Below, piece by piece: positions 1 to 7,790 of a stretch of 64,000 nt of DNA; the first letter of the stretch is position 1, and every line of letters begins with the position of its first letter. Both the position numbers and the translations under genes were made by a program. The DNA is taken from contig NZ_SLZF01000011.1 of assembly GCF_004341515.1 (NCBI RefSeq), positions 235,902 through 299,901 of the forward strand. The letters run 5' to 3'. The DNA comes from Allobosea sp. BK604. GTDB lineage: Bacteria > Pseudomonadota > Alphaproteobacteria > Rhizobiales > Beijerinckiaceae. The notes under the pieces are model-generated. The model worked only from the letters and a program-made list of their open reading frames with translations. It ran no database searches and was not told where the DNA came from.

Positions 1-1302
1 ATTCGTGGCGTTCAGCTCGGTATTGCCGAAAGCCTCGGCCACCGTGCCGGTGACGCGGACGCGGTCGCCGATCTGCACGTCGACGCCCAGGCTAGCATAG
101 GAGACGAAGATGCCTTCCGAGGTCAGCACGTTGCCGTCCTGATCGGTGGTCTCTTCCTGCAGCCAGAAGCCGCCGAGATTGCGCCCGCCATCGGCATCGC
201 CGTTCTGGAAGTCGCCGACGACGATCGCCTCGACCGTGACGGTCTGGCCGACCTTGGTGCTGGCGGTGCCGCTGCCCTGGACTTCGCTGATCAGGGTCAG
301 CGCCGGGGCGTTGCCCTCGACCGTGACAATGGTCTCCCGGGAGGCCCCGCCGAGCGTGGCGGTGACGGCGAAGTTCTCATCGGGCTCCGAAAGGCCGTCG
401 GCGAGGGCCGCGACGGTGAAGCTCGCGGAGCTCTGGCCGGCGGCGATGTTCACGCTGGCCGGAATGGTGAGGTCGTTGACCCCGGTGGTCGCGAGGCTCA
501 CCACCGTGTCGACCGTGGCCGGCGCGTTGAGCGAGACCGTGAACAGGAAATCAGCGCCTTCGGCCTTGCTGGCATCGTCGACGGTGAGCGAGGCGAGGGT
601 GGGCTCGCCACCATTGCCGCCGCCGATCGTGAAGGTGACGCCGGCGAGCGGCGATTGCGGATCGCTGAGGAAGGGGGCGTCCGGCCCGATGCCGTCATTG
701 TCCTGGTTGCCGGTGCCGCTCTGGGCGACCCAGTTGTCGGTCGTGTTGAAGGCGGAGAGAGCCGCCTCGCGCGTCTCGAAGGACGAGCCGCCGGCGGCGG
801 GGTCGAAGGCGGCGATGTCGGCCGCATCGGTGCGCGGCAGCACGAGCGCGGTCTGGCCGGCGACGAGGCCGGTGCCGCCGAGCAGGCCGCTGCTGGTCGC
901 GCCGTTGAAGCCGCCATTATTGCGGGTCACGGCGGCGAGGAAGCTGGTCGGCGCCGTCTCGGAGGTGCCGATGAAGGCGAAGATGGATTCGCCGGAGACG
1001 TTGAGGTCGGAGGTGCTGTTGTTGATCGTGCCGAGATTGACGCCGCGCGCGGCGGCATTGATCAGATCGTGAATCTCGATGACCGTGCCGGCCGGGATCT
1101 CGGCGCCGCTATTGGTCCAGGTCAGGCTGCCTTCGCCGGTGTTGAAGGCGCCGCCGGCGCCGATCGGAAGACCGTTCCACTCATTGTCGCTGAAGCGGAT
1201 GACCGTTCCGGCCGGAATGGCGTCGACCGCGATGAAGGCGAAGCCATCATTTCCGTCCCCGTTGAAGCCAGTGAAAGCGATAGAGCCAGCGCCGAGTGCC
1301 AT
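1..1302 (-). CDS. ExeM/NucH-type extracellular nuclease, 3' part missing
   Basis: This is the N-terminal part (434 residues) of a large secreted protein; the C-terminus lies outside the window. Residues 1 to about 200 form a beta-rich domain that opens MALGAGSIAFTGFNGDGNDG and lacks a classical signal peptide. A Calx-beta-like stretch follows (about 215-320, with the EPDENF motif). The visible part ends in an OB-fold-like segment (GFWLQEET, VQIGDRVRVTGTV) as found in YhcR/NucH/ExeM nucleases. The family degrades extracellular DNA and is often exported by type I secretion through C-terminal RTX repeats, which cannot be seen here. The ATG has a strong GGAGG seven bases upstream. The nuclease assignment is inferred from domain order because the catalytic domain is not in view. 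Confidence 0.7.
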   Translation of the reverse strand, partial: MALGAGSIAFTGFNGDGNDGFAFIAVDAIPAGTVIRFSDNEWNGLPIGAGGAFNTGEGSLTWTNSGAEIPAGTVIEIHDLINAAARGVNLGTINNSTSDLNVSGESIFAFIGTSETAPTSFLAAVTRNNGGFNGATSSGLLGGTGLVAGQTALVLPRTDAADIAAFDPAAGGSSFETREAALSAFNTTDNWVAQSGTGNQDNDGIGPDAPFLSDPQSPLAGVTFTIGGGNGGEPTLASLTVDDASKAEGADFLFTVSLNAPATVDTVVSLATTGVNDLTIPASVNIAAGQSSASFTVAALADGLSEPDENFAVTATLGGASRETIVTVEGNAPALTLISEVQGSGTASTKVGQTVTVEAIVVGDFQNGDADGGRNLGGFWLQEETTDQDGNVLTSEGIFVSYASLGVDVQIGDRVRVTGTVAEAFGNTELNATN

Positions 1303-1556
1303 ATGGTCTTCCTCCGAATGTCGTACGCCTATGACGGGCAAGATTCCGCATGCGCCACGCGATCCAGCCGGGCATTGTCCGGCTAATCGACGCGTGGCTG
1401 CTGCGATGAACAACAGTGGAAATGCCGAGAAGACGCCCATCCCGCGCTTCCCGGCCCGCAACTATCGAGGCTCAAGAAAGGCGCGCATTGTGACGCTAGG
1501 ATGAAATTCAAAGGACATTGACGGAATGATCGTTTAACCGGCTATTGTTTATCTGT

Positions 1557-1954
1557 ATGATTTCGATCAGGTTCGCAGATTTCGTGGCTATGGATTTGAT
1601 TATAGCCTCAGCTATCAAAAGATTAACTATACTCTTTTGTGCCGCGGTTTCCGCTCGGTAGCGGCGATTTCCAGTAATCGACTCTCTTGCCTGCCTTTGC
1701 GGATGGGCTGACGCGGCGGCTGCGGTGCGAGAGATGGGCCGCGCAACTGTTCTCAAGACGCTGCCGGCAGCGCCCGCGACGGCAAGCCCGACACGCAAGT
1801 CCTGGGCATCGACCTCGACACCGGCCGCGCCTGTTACAACGGCCGCAAATCGGAGATTTACTGCCTCTACCGCACGGTCAGGGTGTTCAATACTCGCACC
1901 GGCTATTTCGCATTGCGGCGTGCCCGGCGCTGCGGCCGCGGCCTCTATCCCTGA
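1557..1954 (+). pseudogene. Possible broken gene for a small secreted Cys-containing protein
   Basis: An ORF starting MISIRFADFVAMDLIIASAI and continuing IKRLTILFCAAVSAR looks like a signal peptide but stops at 1659-1661. In another frame, after a stop at 1709-1711, an open stretch without a start codon reads into a protein-like C-terminus containing TQVLGIDLDTGRACYNGRK and SEIYCLYRTVRVFNTRTGYF and ends at 1954. The composition, with paired Cys and aromatic residues, looks coded rather than random. Joining the two halves would need at least one frameshift. This may be a decayed gene, or the N-terminal ORF may be spurious. No family was recognised. Confidence 0.3.
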
Positions 1955-1964
1955 GGAGGCCGCA

Positions 1965-2075
1965 ATGAACTTTGCCGGGAAACTATTTGCCGTGCTGCTC
2001 CTCACCCGTCCCGCCGCGGGGAACGGCTCCTCGTCATGCACCGTCCGCTCGCCGCGAGCGCGGTCCAGACGATGA
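1965..2075 (+). CDS. Small putative secreted peptide, 36 aa
   Basis: The frame opens MNFAGKLFAVLLLTRPAAGN, a short hydrophobic leader, and is preceded by a good ribosome site (GAGGAGGC, about seven bases before the ATG). It begins 10 bases after the stop of the preceding degenerate frame, as if translationally coupled. After the leader it becomes Arg-rich and stops soon, so it may be the truncated start of a longer gene. No family recognised. Confidence 0.25.
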   Translation: MNFAGKLFAVLLLTRPAAGNGSSSCTVRSPRARSRR

Positions 2076-2090
2076 GGCCCCAATCGCCGG

Positions 2091-2303
2091 TCAGGGCTCG
2101 TCGATGATCTCGCGGTCGCGGCCAGGGCCATTGCCGGACGCGGCCTTGCCGACATCGGACGGTGCGGCTGGATCGGCCACCCCGGCCTTGTGTGGCCGAA
2201 CATGGGGCTTGGCCTGATGGCCCGTCGCGTCAGTTTTCGCCGGCTTGCCGGTAATCCTGGCGGCTTCCTCGTCGGTTAGCTTGCGTCCGAATCCGTCCCT
2301 CAT
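2091..2303 (-). CDS. Small hydrophilic hypothetical protein, 70 aa
   Basis: The product begins MRDGFGRKLTDEEAARITGK and ends with an acidic tail. It has no membrane segment, no signal peptide and many charged residues and prolines, so it is probably partly disordered. A clear GGGAGG lies seven bases before the ATG. Another small hydrophilic frame lies immediately upstream on the same strand, so the two may form a unit. Function unknown. Confidence 0.5.
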   Translation of the reverse strand: MRDGFGRKLTDEEAARITGKPAKTDATGHQAKPHVRPHKAGVADPAAPSDVGKAASGNGPGRDREIIDEP

Positions 2304-2315
2304 CGCTCGCCTCCC

Positions 2316-2528
2316 TCAGTCGGTCGGCCAGCGCCGGCTACGTTCCTGATGCCTGTCCTGTTCAGCCTCGGCCTGGATCGGCGCACCGCCTTGCTCAAAC
2401 GGCCGGGCAGGGCCGGCCGGATGCGCCGAAACGGGCGAAGGGCCGGGGCGTTTCGGCGACTGTCCAGGCCGGCCGGGACGCCGAGGCGTCTCGTCATTGG
2501 CCGGCCTCTCGAGGCTGCGGTCGGTCAT
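2316..2528 (-). CDS. Small Pro/Arg-rich hypothetical protein, 70 aa
   Basis: The frame begins MTDRSLERPANDETPRRPGR and is rich in Pro, Arg, Gly and Gln throughout, suggesting a disordered protein. A GAGGA lies about 11 bases before the chosen ATG. It lies 12 bases upstream of the 70-aa frame that follows on this strand. Low-complexity frames arise easily in GC-rich DNA, so this could be spurious. An overlapping frame at 2300-2497 is the competing reading. Confidence 0.3.
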   Translation of the reverse strand: MTDRSLERPANDETPRRPGRPGQSPKRPGPSPVSAHPAGPARPFEQGGAPIQAEAEQDRHQERSRRWPTD

Positions 2529-2625
2529 AGAGCGTGTCCTCGCTGGTCCTGTTGGGACCAACGTGCACGCGCTCCGGCCTGTTCCGCCGTCGGCGAGTCG
2601 GTCTTTTGGGGACGCTCGTTCCGGC

Positions 2626-3450
2626 TCAGCTCAGTCCGAGCAGGCCCTGCAGCTTGGCGAGATCCTCGGCCAGGGTGGTAATCGCGGCGGCGAGCGTCTT
2701 GCGGTCGGCCTCGGTCAGCTTGTCATAGGTCTCGAAGCCGCCGCCCTGGACGCGGTATTTCGCCAGCGTCTTCTCGACTGCCGCGAAATTGGCGTCGATC
2801 TTGGTGGAATAGGCCTTGTCGGTGCGCTCGGTCAGCGGGCGCAGCAGGTCGACGATCTTCCTGGCGCCGTCGATATTGGCCTGGAAATCCCAGAGATCGG
2901 TGTGGCTGTAGCGGTCTTCCTCGCCGGATATCTTGGTGGCCGCGACCTCCTCGATCAGCGCCGCGGCGCCGCCGATCATCTTGTCGGGCGGAATGGTCAG
3001 GCCCTTGATCCGGGCCTGCAGATCGGTGACGTCGCTCATCAGCTTGTCGGCGAAGGGCGTGAGGCCTTCGGTGCTCTTCTTGGCGAAGAGCCCGTATTCG
3101 ATGCGGTGGAAGCCGGTGAATTCCGGATCCTCCTCTTTCTTCTCATGGTCGTCGGCGCGCGAATCGATCGAGCCGTCGAGATCGCTGAACAGCTCGGCGA
3201 TCGGCTCGATCATCTCGTAGGAGACGCGGGTCGGGGCGTAGAGCGCTTGCGCCTTGGCGAGGTCGCCGGCCTTGACCGCATCGGTGAAGGCCCTGGTATC
3301 GCGCACCAGCGTGTCGACGCCGCGCGAGACATAGAGCTTGTAATCCGCGATCGGGGTGACGAGCTCCAGCGGCGAGACGGCCAGGGCCGGGCTCGCGATC
3401 ACGGCGGCGAGCATGCTGGCGCCGGCCAGCCAGGCGAAACGCTGGGCCAT
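2626..3450 (-). CDS. EfeM-like imelysin-domain (M75) periplasmic iron-uptake protein
   Basis: A 274-aa periplasmic protein with a cleavable signal peptide (residues 1-24, ending ALA). The rest is one imelysin/M75 helical domain. The HxxE metal motif is intact (GFHRIEYGLF, His114 and Glu117), as is the acidic run LDGSIDSRADDH. It lacks the N-terminal cupredoxin domain of full EfeO, which makes it an EfeM-type protein. The start is set by CAGGAGAT just before the ATG. It is the last gene of efeU-efeO-efeB-efeM and starts one base after the efeB stop. Its likely job is to bind Fe and pass it to the EfeU permease. Confidence 0.85.
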   Translation of the reverse strand: MAQRFAWLAGASMLAAVIASPALAVSPLELVTPIADYKLYVSRGVDTLVRDTRAFTDAVKAGDLAKAQALYAPTRVSYEMIEPIAELFSDLDGSIDSRADDHEKKEEDPEFTGFHRIEYGLFAKKSTEGLTPFADKLMSDVTDLQARIKGLTIPPDKMIGGAAALIEEVAATKISGEEDRYSHTDLWDFQANIDGARKIVDLLRPLTERTDKAYSTKIDANFAAVEKTLAKYRVQGGGFETYDKLTEADRKTLAAAITTLAEDLAKLQGLLGLS

Positions 3451-3451
3451 C

Positions 3452-4789
3452 TTAATCTCCTGTCCTGTTCGGGTTCGAGGTCTTATTCGGGTTGGAGCTC
3501 TTGGCGGAAGCGAGCTGAGCACGGGCCGCGTCGATCAGGGCGCCGGCATAGTGATCGCCCTTGGCCGGGACTCCGGGCAGCGCGAAATAATAGCCGCCGC
3601 CAACCGGCTTGATGTATTCCTCCAGCGGCTCGCCATTGAGCCGCTTCTGCACGGCGATGAAGCCGCGCTCCAGATCCTGCTGGAAGCAGATGAAGAGCAG
3701 GCCCATGTCGAGCTGGCCGGCCTTGGTGACGCCGTTCGAATAGTTGAATGGCCGGCGCAGGATGCGGCTGTTCTCGGTCCCCGGCCGGCGCGGATTGGCA
3801 AGTCGGATATGGGCATCGAGCCTGGTGCGCTTGCCCTCCGGGTCGGAGGCATAATCCGGCACGTCATATTCACGGGTCATGCCGAGCGGAGCGCCGCTCG
3901 CCTTCTCGCGGCCCATGATCTCTTCCTGCTCGACAAGCGGCGTGCGGTCCCAGCGCTCGACGAAATTCCGGATGATCCGGACGACCTGGTAGCTGCCGCC
4001 TTCCGCCCAGGCCGGCTCGCCGGCATCGGCCTGCACCCAGACGAGCGCGTCCATCAGCCCGGCTTCGGCGGCGTCCGGGTTGGCGGTGCCGTCGCGGAAG
4101 CCCAGGAGGTTGCGGGCGCTTTCGGGCGGCACGCCGGGCCTGGCCGGGCGCACCGGCACGCTGCCCTCCTGTTTCCAACGCAGGAGCAGCAGATCGGGCG
4201 TGTTCTTCACGATGTCGCGCAGCGCGTGGATATTGGTGTCGGCGGTGTTCGAGCTGAATTGCAGCAAAAGGTCGCCATGACAGAGCGCGCCGTCGAGCGC
4301 GTCATTCGGGAAGCGCCGCATGCGCTGCAGATGAACCGGCTTCAGCGGCGCGAGGCCGAAGCGCTCGTCGAACAGCGAGGCGCCGAGGGCGATGGTGACG
4401 GTCAGGTTGTCGGGCGCGATGACCGGGCCGAGGATGCCGCTATCGGGCGGCGGATAGGCGGGATCGGCCGTCGGCGCCTCGCCGCCCTCCATCAGGAAGG
4501 CCGCGCGCTCGGTCAGCAGGCGGAAGAGCCGCCCGAGGTCGTCCAGTGACGTGGCGACGACGTCGAAGGCGGCAACGAGGCCGGTCGCCGGGCGCGGCGT
4601 GACGATGCCCGGCTGATTCTTGCCGTAGAAGGGCTGGCGCTGGGCGGTGTCGTCGCTCTCGGGTGCTGCGGCGGGGTTCTGGATCGGTGCGGCCACGGTG
4701 CCCGTGAACGGGCAGGCGCCGAGCGCGACCGCGCCGGCCGAAAGCAGGGCGCGGCGTGACGGGCGGAAACGGTCGGTAGGCTCGCTCAT
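3452..4789 (-). CDS. efeB: EfeB, Tat-exported DyP-type haem peroxidase/deferrochelatase
   Basis: A 445-aa periplasmic dye-decolourising peroxidase of the EfeB group. The N-terminus has a Tat signal (RPSRRALLSAGAVALG, residues 9-24), expected because haem is inserted before export. The DyP motif GFRDGTANP places the distal catalytic Asp at 233. The proximal haem-ligand His is in DAHIRLANPR (His327). EfeB works with EfeU and EfeO in low-pH Fe(II) uptake, by Fe(II) oxidation or haem-iron release. The ATG overlaps the efeO stop by four bases, indicating translational coupling. Length and motifs are typical. Confidence 0.92.
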   Translation of the reverse strand: MSEPTDRFRPSRRALLSAGAVALGACPFTGTVAAPIQNPAAAPESDDTAQRQPFYGKNQPGIVTPRPATGLVAAFDVVATSLDDLGRLFRLLTERAAFLMEGGEAPTADPAYPPPDSGILGPVIAPDNLTVTIALGASLFDERFGLAPLKPVHLQRMRRFPNDALDGALCHGDLLLQFSSNTADTNIHALRDIVKNTPDLLLLRWKQEGSVPVRPARPGVPPESARNLLGFRDGTANPDAAEAGLMDALVWVQADAGEPAWAEGGSYQVVRIIRNFVERWDRTPLVEQEEIMGREKASGAPLGMTREYDVPDYASDPEGKRTRLDAHIRLANPRRPGTENSRILRRPFNYSNGVTKAGQLDMGLLFICFQQDLERGFIAVQKRLNGEPLEEYIKPVGGGYYFALPGVPAKGDHYAGALIDAARAQLASAKSSNPNKTSNPNRTGD

Positions 4790-5847
4790 GGCGTCTTTCC
4801 GGTCGTATCGAGCGTCAGTCGTGCGCGCATGGCGGTGAGGTCGCCGGCCAGGGCGGTTGCGCCGCTGGCATCGGCCTGTCCGCGCTCGATGGCACCGAGA
4901 TCGGCCAGCGTCTTCGCGGCGAGGGCGGTGTCCAGCCTGGCCATGAGCGGGTGCAGCAGATCGACGATCTTGCGGATGCCGGCCGTCCCGGCTTTCGCGC
5001 CGTCAACGGGTTGCGGGAGTGCGTTCGCGGCCTCCAGGGCCCCGCCGAGCATGGCCTCGGGCAGGACGGTGCGGGTGGCTAGCGTATCGGCGAGCATCTT
5101 GGCGTTGCCCTGCAACGCCTCGATCGAGCCGGTGAGCGCGGCGATATCTGCTCCGGCGCGCGCGCCGTGGGCCAGAGCAAGCGCCTGCTGAAGATCGGCG
5201 AGCGGCCCGGCTTTGAGTTCAGCCTCGGTCAAGGCGGGGCGCAGATTCCGGAAGGTGGCGTCGGCATCGGCTGCGGCCTGCGCGACAGCATCGAGCTTGC
5301 CAGCCTCAGTCTCATCCTTGATCTGCGCGAGCGCTGCGGCGAGCGTATCGGCCTGCTGGAGCAAATAGACCCGGTATTCGGCCACCGGTCCGACGAAATC
5401 CATCAGCGCAAGCCTTGGCGCCGCGGCCTGCGGCGAGGCGGTGACGATGAGCCTGCCGCGCGGGGCGCTGAGCAGGCCACAGGTGATGGCGTATTCGCCG
5501 GGATGAAGCTGTGCCGTCAGCCGGCGCGACTGGCCGGGCACGATGTTCTCGCGCTCCTCGACCACGATGACCCCGTCGAGGATTTCCCATTCCAGCACGC
5601 GCTGGCTGCGATTCGTGACGAGGAAGGAATGCTTGCCGGCCGGGACAGTGAGCTGAGCCGGCTCGCAGCTGCGCTCGGTGATGGCGATGGCGATATCCGG
5701 CCCGGCGCCTTTGGCGGCTGTCGGTCTGGCGCCGCGCTGCGCGGCATAGAAAAAAGCGATGACCCCGCCGCACAGGAGCAGCGCTGTGCCGGCCATGGCG
5801 ATACGCAGGCCAAGCGAGCGCTTCGCTGCGGGCGCCGCGGCGGTCAA
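4786..5847 (-). CDS. efeO: EfeO-type cupredoxin protein with degenerate imelysin half
   Basis: A 353-aa protein with one N-terminal membrane anchor or uncleaved signal (about 12-35). A cupredoxin domain follows (about 48-135: ERSCEPAQLTVPAGKHSF to GEYAITCGLL), then an imelysin-like helical region. Unlike standard EfeO, the imelysin half has no HxxE motif and no LDP-x-IDxRxD acidic run. Its C-terminal part still matches (GIRKIVDLLHPL compares with GARKIVDLLRPL in the EfeM-like protein). It probably receives or oxidises iron through the cupredoxin domain and leaves metal binding in the M75 domain to the separate protein. The start codon overlaps the efeU stop by four bases. Confidence 0.8.
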   Translation of the reverse strand: MTAAAPAAKRSLGLRIAMAGTALLLCGGVIAFFYAAQRGARPTAAKGAGPDIAIAITERSCEPAQLTVPAGKHSFLVTNRSQRVLEWEILDGVIVVEERENIVPGQSRRLTAQLHPGEYAITCGLLSAPRGRLIVTASPQAAAPRLALMDFVGPVAEYRVYLLQQADTLAAALAQIKDETEAGKLDAVAQAAADADATFRNLRPALTEAELKAGPLADLQQALALAHGARAGADIAALTGSIEALQGNAKMLADTLATRTVLPEAMLGGALEAANALPQPVDGAKAGTAGIRKIVDLLHPLMARLDTALAAKTLADLGAIERGQADASGATALAGDLTAMRARLTLDTTGKTP

Positions 5848-6674
5848 GGCCGCGCTCCGATCGGCTTCGCTTCAGCGCGATCGCTGGCGAGAAAGAAGGC
5901 GAGGGCGGGGACAAGGAAGGCGAGATAGGCGAGTACCTCGCCGAATGCCGCGCGTTCCTGATAGCCGAGGAGGCCGGAGAGGACAGAGCCGAGCGGGCCG
6001 TCGACCGGGAGGATCGCGCCGATGTCGTAGGCGGTCTGCTGCAGGCTGTTCCACAATCCGGCCTCGTGCAGCGCGCGCACCGCATTGGCGAGCAGCCCGG
6101 CCGCGACGAAGAGGATGAAGATCCCGGTCCAGCGGAAGAAGGCGCGCAGGTTGAGCCGCATCCCCATGGCGTGGATGGCGAAACCGACCACAATCGCCGT
6201 GGCGAGGCCGAGCGCCGCGCCGACCGGCGCCTCCCAACCGTTGCTTTGCTGCAGGATAGCAAGCAGGAAGAAGACGGATTCGAGCCCCTCGCGCACCACC
6301 GCCAGGAAGGCGAGGCCGACCAGGGCCAGGCCCTGCCGCTCGCCGGACAGCGCCGCATCGATGCCGGCATGCAACTCGCCCTTGATGCTGCGCGCGGCCT
6401 TGCGCATCCAGAACACCATCGAGGTGAGAAGCACGACTGCGACCAGCCCGACGCAGGCTTCGAACAATTCCTGGGCCCGCTGTGGCAACTCGCCGCTGAT
6501 GATGTCGAGCCCGGCACCGACAGCGAGGCTCACGCCGCAAGCGAGCAGGACGCCGATCCAGAGTGCGGGCAGCCATTCGGCTCGGCCGGTGCGGGTGAGG
6601 TAGCTCGCCACGATTCCTACGATCAGCGCGGCCTCGATACCTTCGCGCAGCATGATGAGGAACGGAACGAGCAT
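5844..6674 (-). CDS. efeU: EfeU, FTR1-family ferrous iron permease
   Basis: A 276-aa inner-membrane protein with about seven hydrophobic helices. It carries both REXXE iron-binding motifs of the FTR1 family: REGIE near residue 10, in helix 1, and REGLE near residue 128, in helix 4. It moves iron, oxidised in the periplasm, into the cytoplasm. It is the first gene of a tightly overlapping efeU-efeO-efeB-efeM operon on the minus strand. Expression is probably iron-controlled, given the candidate Irr box about 140 bases upstream. Confidence 0.92.
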   Translation of the reverse strand: MLVPFLIMLREGIEAALIVGIVASYLTRTGRAEWLPALWIGVLLACGVSLAVGAGLDIISGELPQRAQELFEACVGLVAVVLLTSMVFWMRKAARSIKGELHAGIDAALSGERQGLALVGLAFLAVVREGLESVFFLLAILQQSNGWEAPVGAALGLATAIVVGFAIHAMGMRLNLRAFFRWTGIFILFVAAGLLANAVRALHEAGLWNSLQQTAYDIGAILPVDGPLGSVLSGLLGYQERAAFGEVLAYLAFLVPALAFFLASDRAEAKPIGARP

Positions 6675-6994
6675 GGCAGTACGTCCCCAGTTCCCGCTTG
6701 AACAGATCAGGCGGTGCCGAACCGGATGGCCTTTCGGTAGTCCAACGGCTGTGGGTGGTCAACGCGGCGGAAATGTGTTGCCTGGGTCGGAAAGGTGTTT
6801 GGTATCCGTAGTTTATACTTATTCTAATCTTTTTCGGTTGAGCTTTCGCCGGGCTGCTGGAGGCGCCGATGACGCCTTGGCGGCAAAGGGGTAGGGCGCT
6901 TGAGTCAGCGGCCGCCATCTTGCCTTTTTCGGCGGGCTCGAACAAAAGCTGAGGCGAGCGGCTATATCGTGCTGCGCTGACGGAGATTGCGAAC
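6675..6994. other. Divergent promoter region between efeU and pcm
   Basis: About 320 non-coding bases separate the divergent efeU and pcm genes. The AT-rich core (about 6800-6835) holds the candidate Irr box and the likely efeU promoter. No small gene or RNA was recognised. Confidence 0.6.
6812..6828. promoter_or_regulatory. Candidate Irr box (iron control element)
   Basis: The 17-mer TTTATACTTATTCTAAT matches the rhizobial Irr/ICE consensus TTTAGAA-N3-TTCTAAA at 11 of 14 defined positions, with the right 7-3-7 spacing. It sits in the only AT-rich patch upstream of the efe operon and overlaps TATAAA on the minus strand. Irr control of iron genes is well established in Rhizobiales; its action here is inference. 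Confidence 0.45.
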
Positions 6995-7636
6995 ATGGAC
7001 GGCTTTTCAGAGCTGCGCCGCGTGATGGTCGATTGCCAGCTACGCACTTACGACGTGACGGACCGCGCGGTGCTCGCCGCCGCCGACCGGGTGCCGCGCG
7101 AGGCCTTCGTGCCGGCCGAGCTCTCCCATCTCGCCTATCTCGACCAGCCGGTGCCGCTGCCGGGCACCAGCCGCGCGCTGATGGCGCCGATGGTGATCGC
7201 GCGGATGATCCAGGTGCTCGATCTCGAGCCCGGCGAGAAGGTGCTCGAATTTGGCGGCGGCAGCGGATTCGGCGCGGCGCTGATGGCCGAGATGGGCACG
7301 AAGGCGACGCTGTGGGAGCCGGATGCCGCGGCTTTCGCCCTGGCGCAGAAGGCGATCGGGCAGGCCGGGACCGAGGGCGTCACGCTCAGCGCCGCGCAGC
7401 CGGCGGACGCGGATTTCGATGCGGTTCTGGCCAGCGGATCCTGCGAATCGGCACCGGAGAGCCTGTTCGGCCTCGTCCGCGATGGTGGCAGGCTGATCGC
7501 GATCGAGGGAATCGGCCGGTCCGCGCGGGTGAAGCTCTACCAGAAGACAGGCCAGATCATGACCGGCCGGCCGGTCTTCGATGCGGCAGCGCCGATTCTC
7601 GAAGAGTTCCGCCGGAAACCCGGCTTTGTGTTCTAA
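6995..7636 (+). CDS. pcm: Protein-L-isoaspartate O-methyltransferase family protein
   Basis: A 213-aa cytosolic SAM-dependent methyltransferase of the PCMT family. The N-terminus has the typical helical region (RRVMVDCQLRTYDVTDRAVL, REAFVP). The SAM motif I is LEFGGGSGFGAAL (about 85-97). These enzymes repair isoaspartyl residues in aged proteins. The alphaproteobacterial version beside tolC is often short and annotated only as PIMT-like. The C-terminus is compact, as in that subgroup. It stands directly upstream of tolC, an arrangement I associate with Rhizobiales. Confidence 0.85.
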   Translation: MDGFSELRRVMVDCQLRTYDVTDRAVLAAADRVPREAFVPAELSHLAYLDQPVPLPGTSRALMAPMVIARMIQVLDLEPGEKVLEFGGGSGFGAALMAEMGTKATLWEPDAAAFALAQKAIGQAGTEGVTLSAAQPADADFDAVLASGSCESAPESLFGLVRDGGRLIAIEGIGRSARVKLYQKTGQIMTGRPVFDAAAPILEEFRRKPGFVF

Positions 7637-7790
7637 CGAAGTGTCGCATTTTTGCGGCACTGCGGCACGGAAACACTCGCGGAGCCATCGCGGCGTTGGC
7701 GTAGGGCTTGGCGATCGCTATGATTTGTTTGAATTATGCCGAGGCTGGGGCGATGCCTGGGCGCGACTCCAGTCCGCAAGAGGCGTCCAC

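Larger units (their letters stand above)
1303..2090. other. Gene-poor stretch with AT-rich core and small or degenerate ORFs
   Basis: About 790 bases lie between the nuclease gene and the next convincing gene. Bases 1500-1660 are clearly AT-richer than the rest of the window and probably hold promoters. Bases 1557-1661, 1712-1954 and 1965-2075 contain short reading frames that look like pieces of secreted proteins and are listed separately. Bases 1303-1500 show nothing recognisable. Confidence 0.5.

Noticed and set aside
3356..4549. A 397-codon open frame on the plus strand opposite efeB.
   Set aside because: EfeB shows a Tat signal and both haem-site motifs. The plus frame is an antisense artefact.
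7641..7660. Hairpin GTGTCGCA-TTTT-TGCGGCAC after pcm as a terminator.
   Set aside because: It contains a mismatch, and no T run follows the stem; evidence is too weak to list as a terminator.
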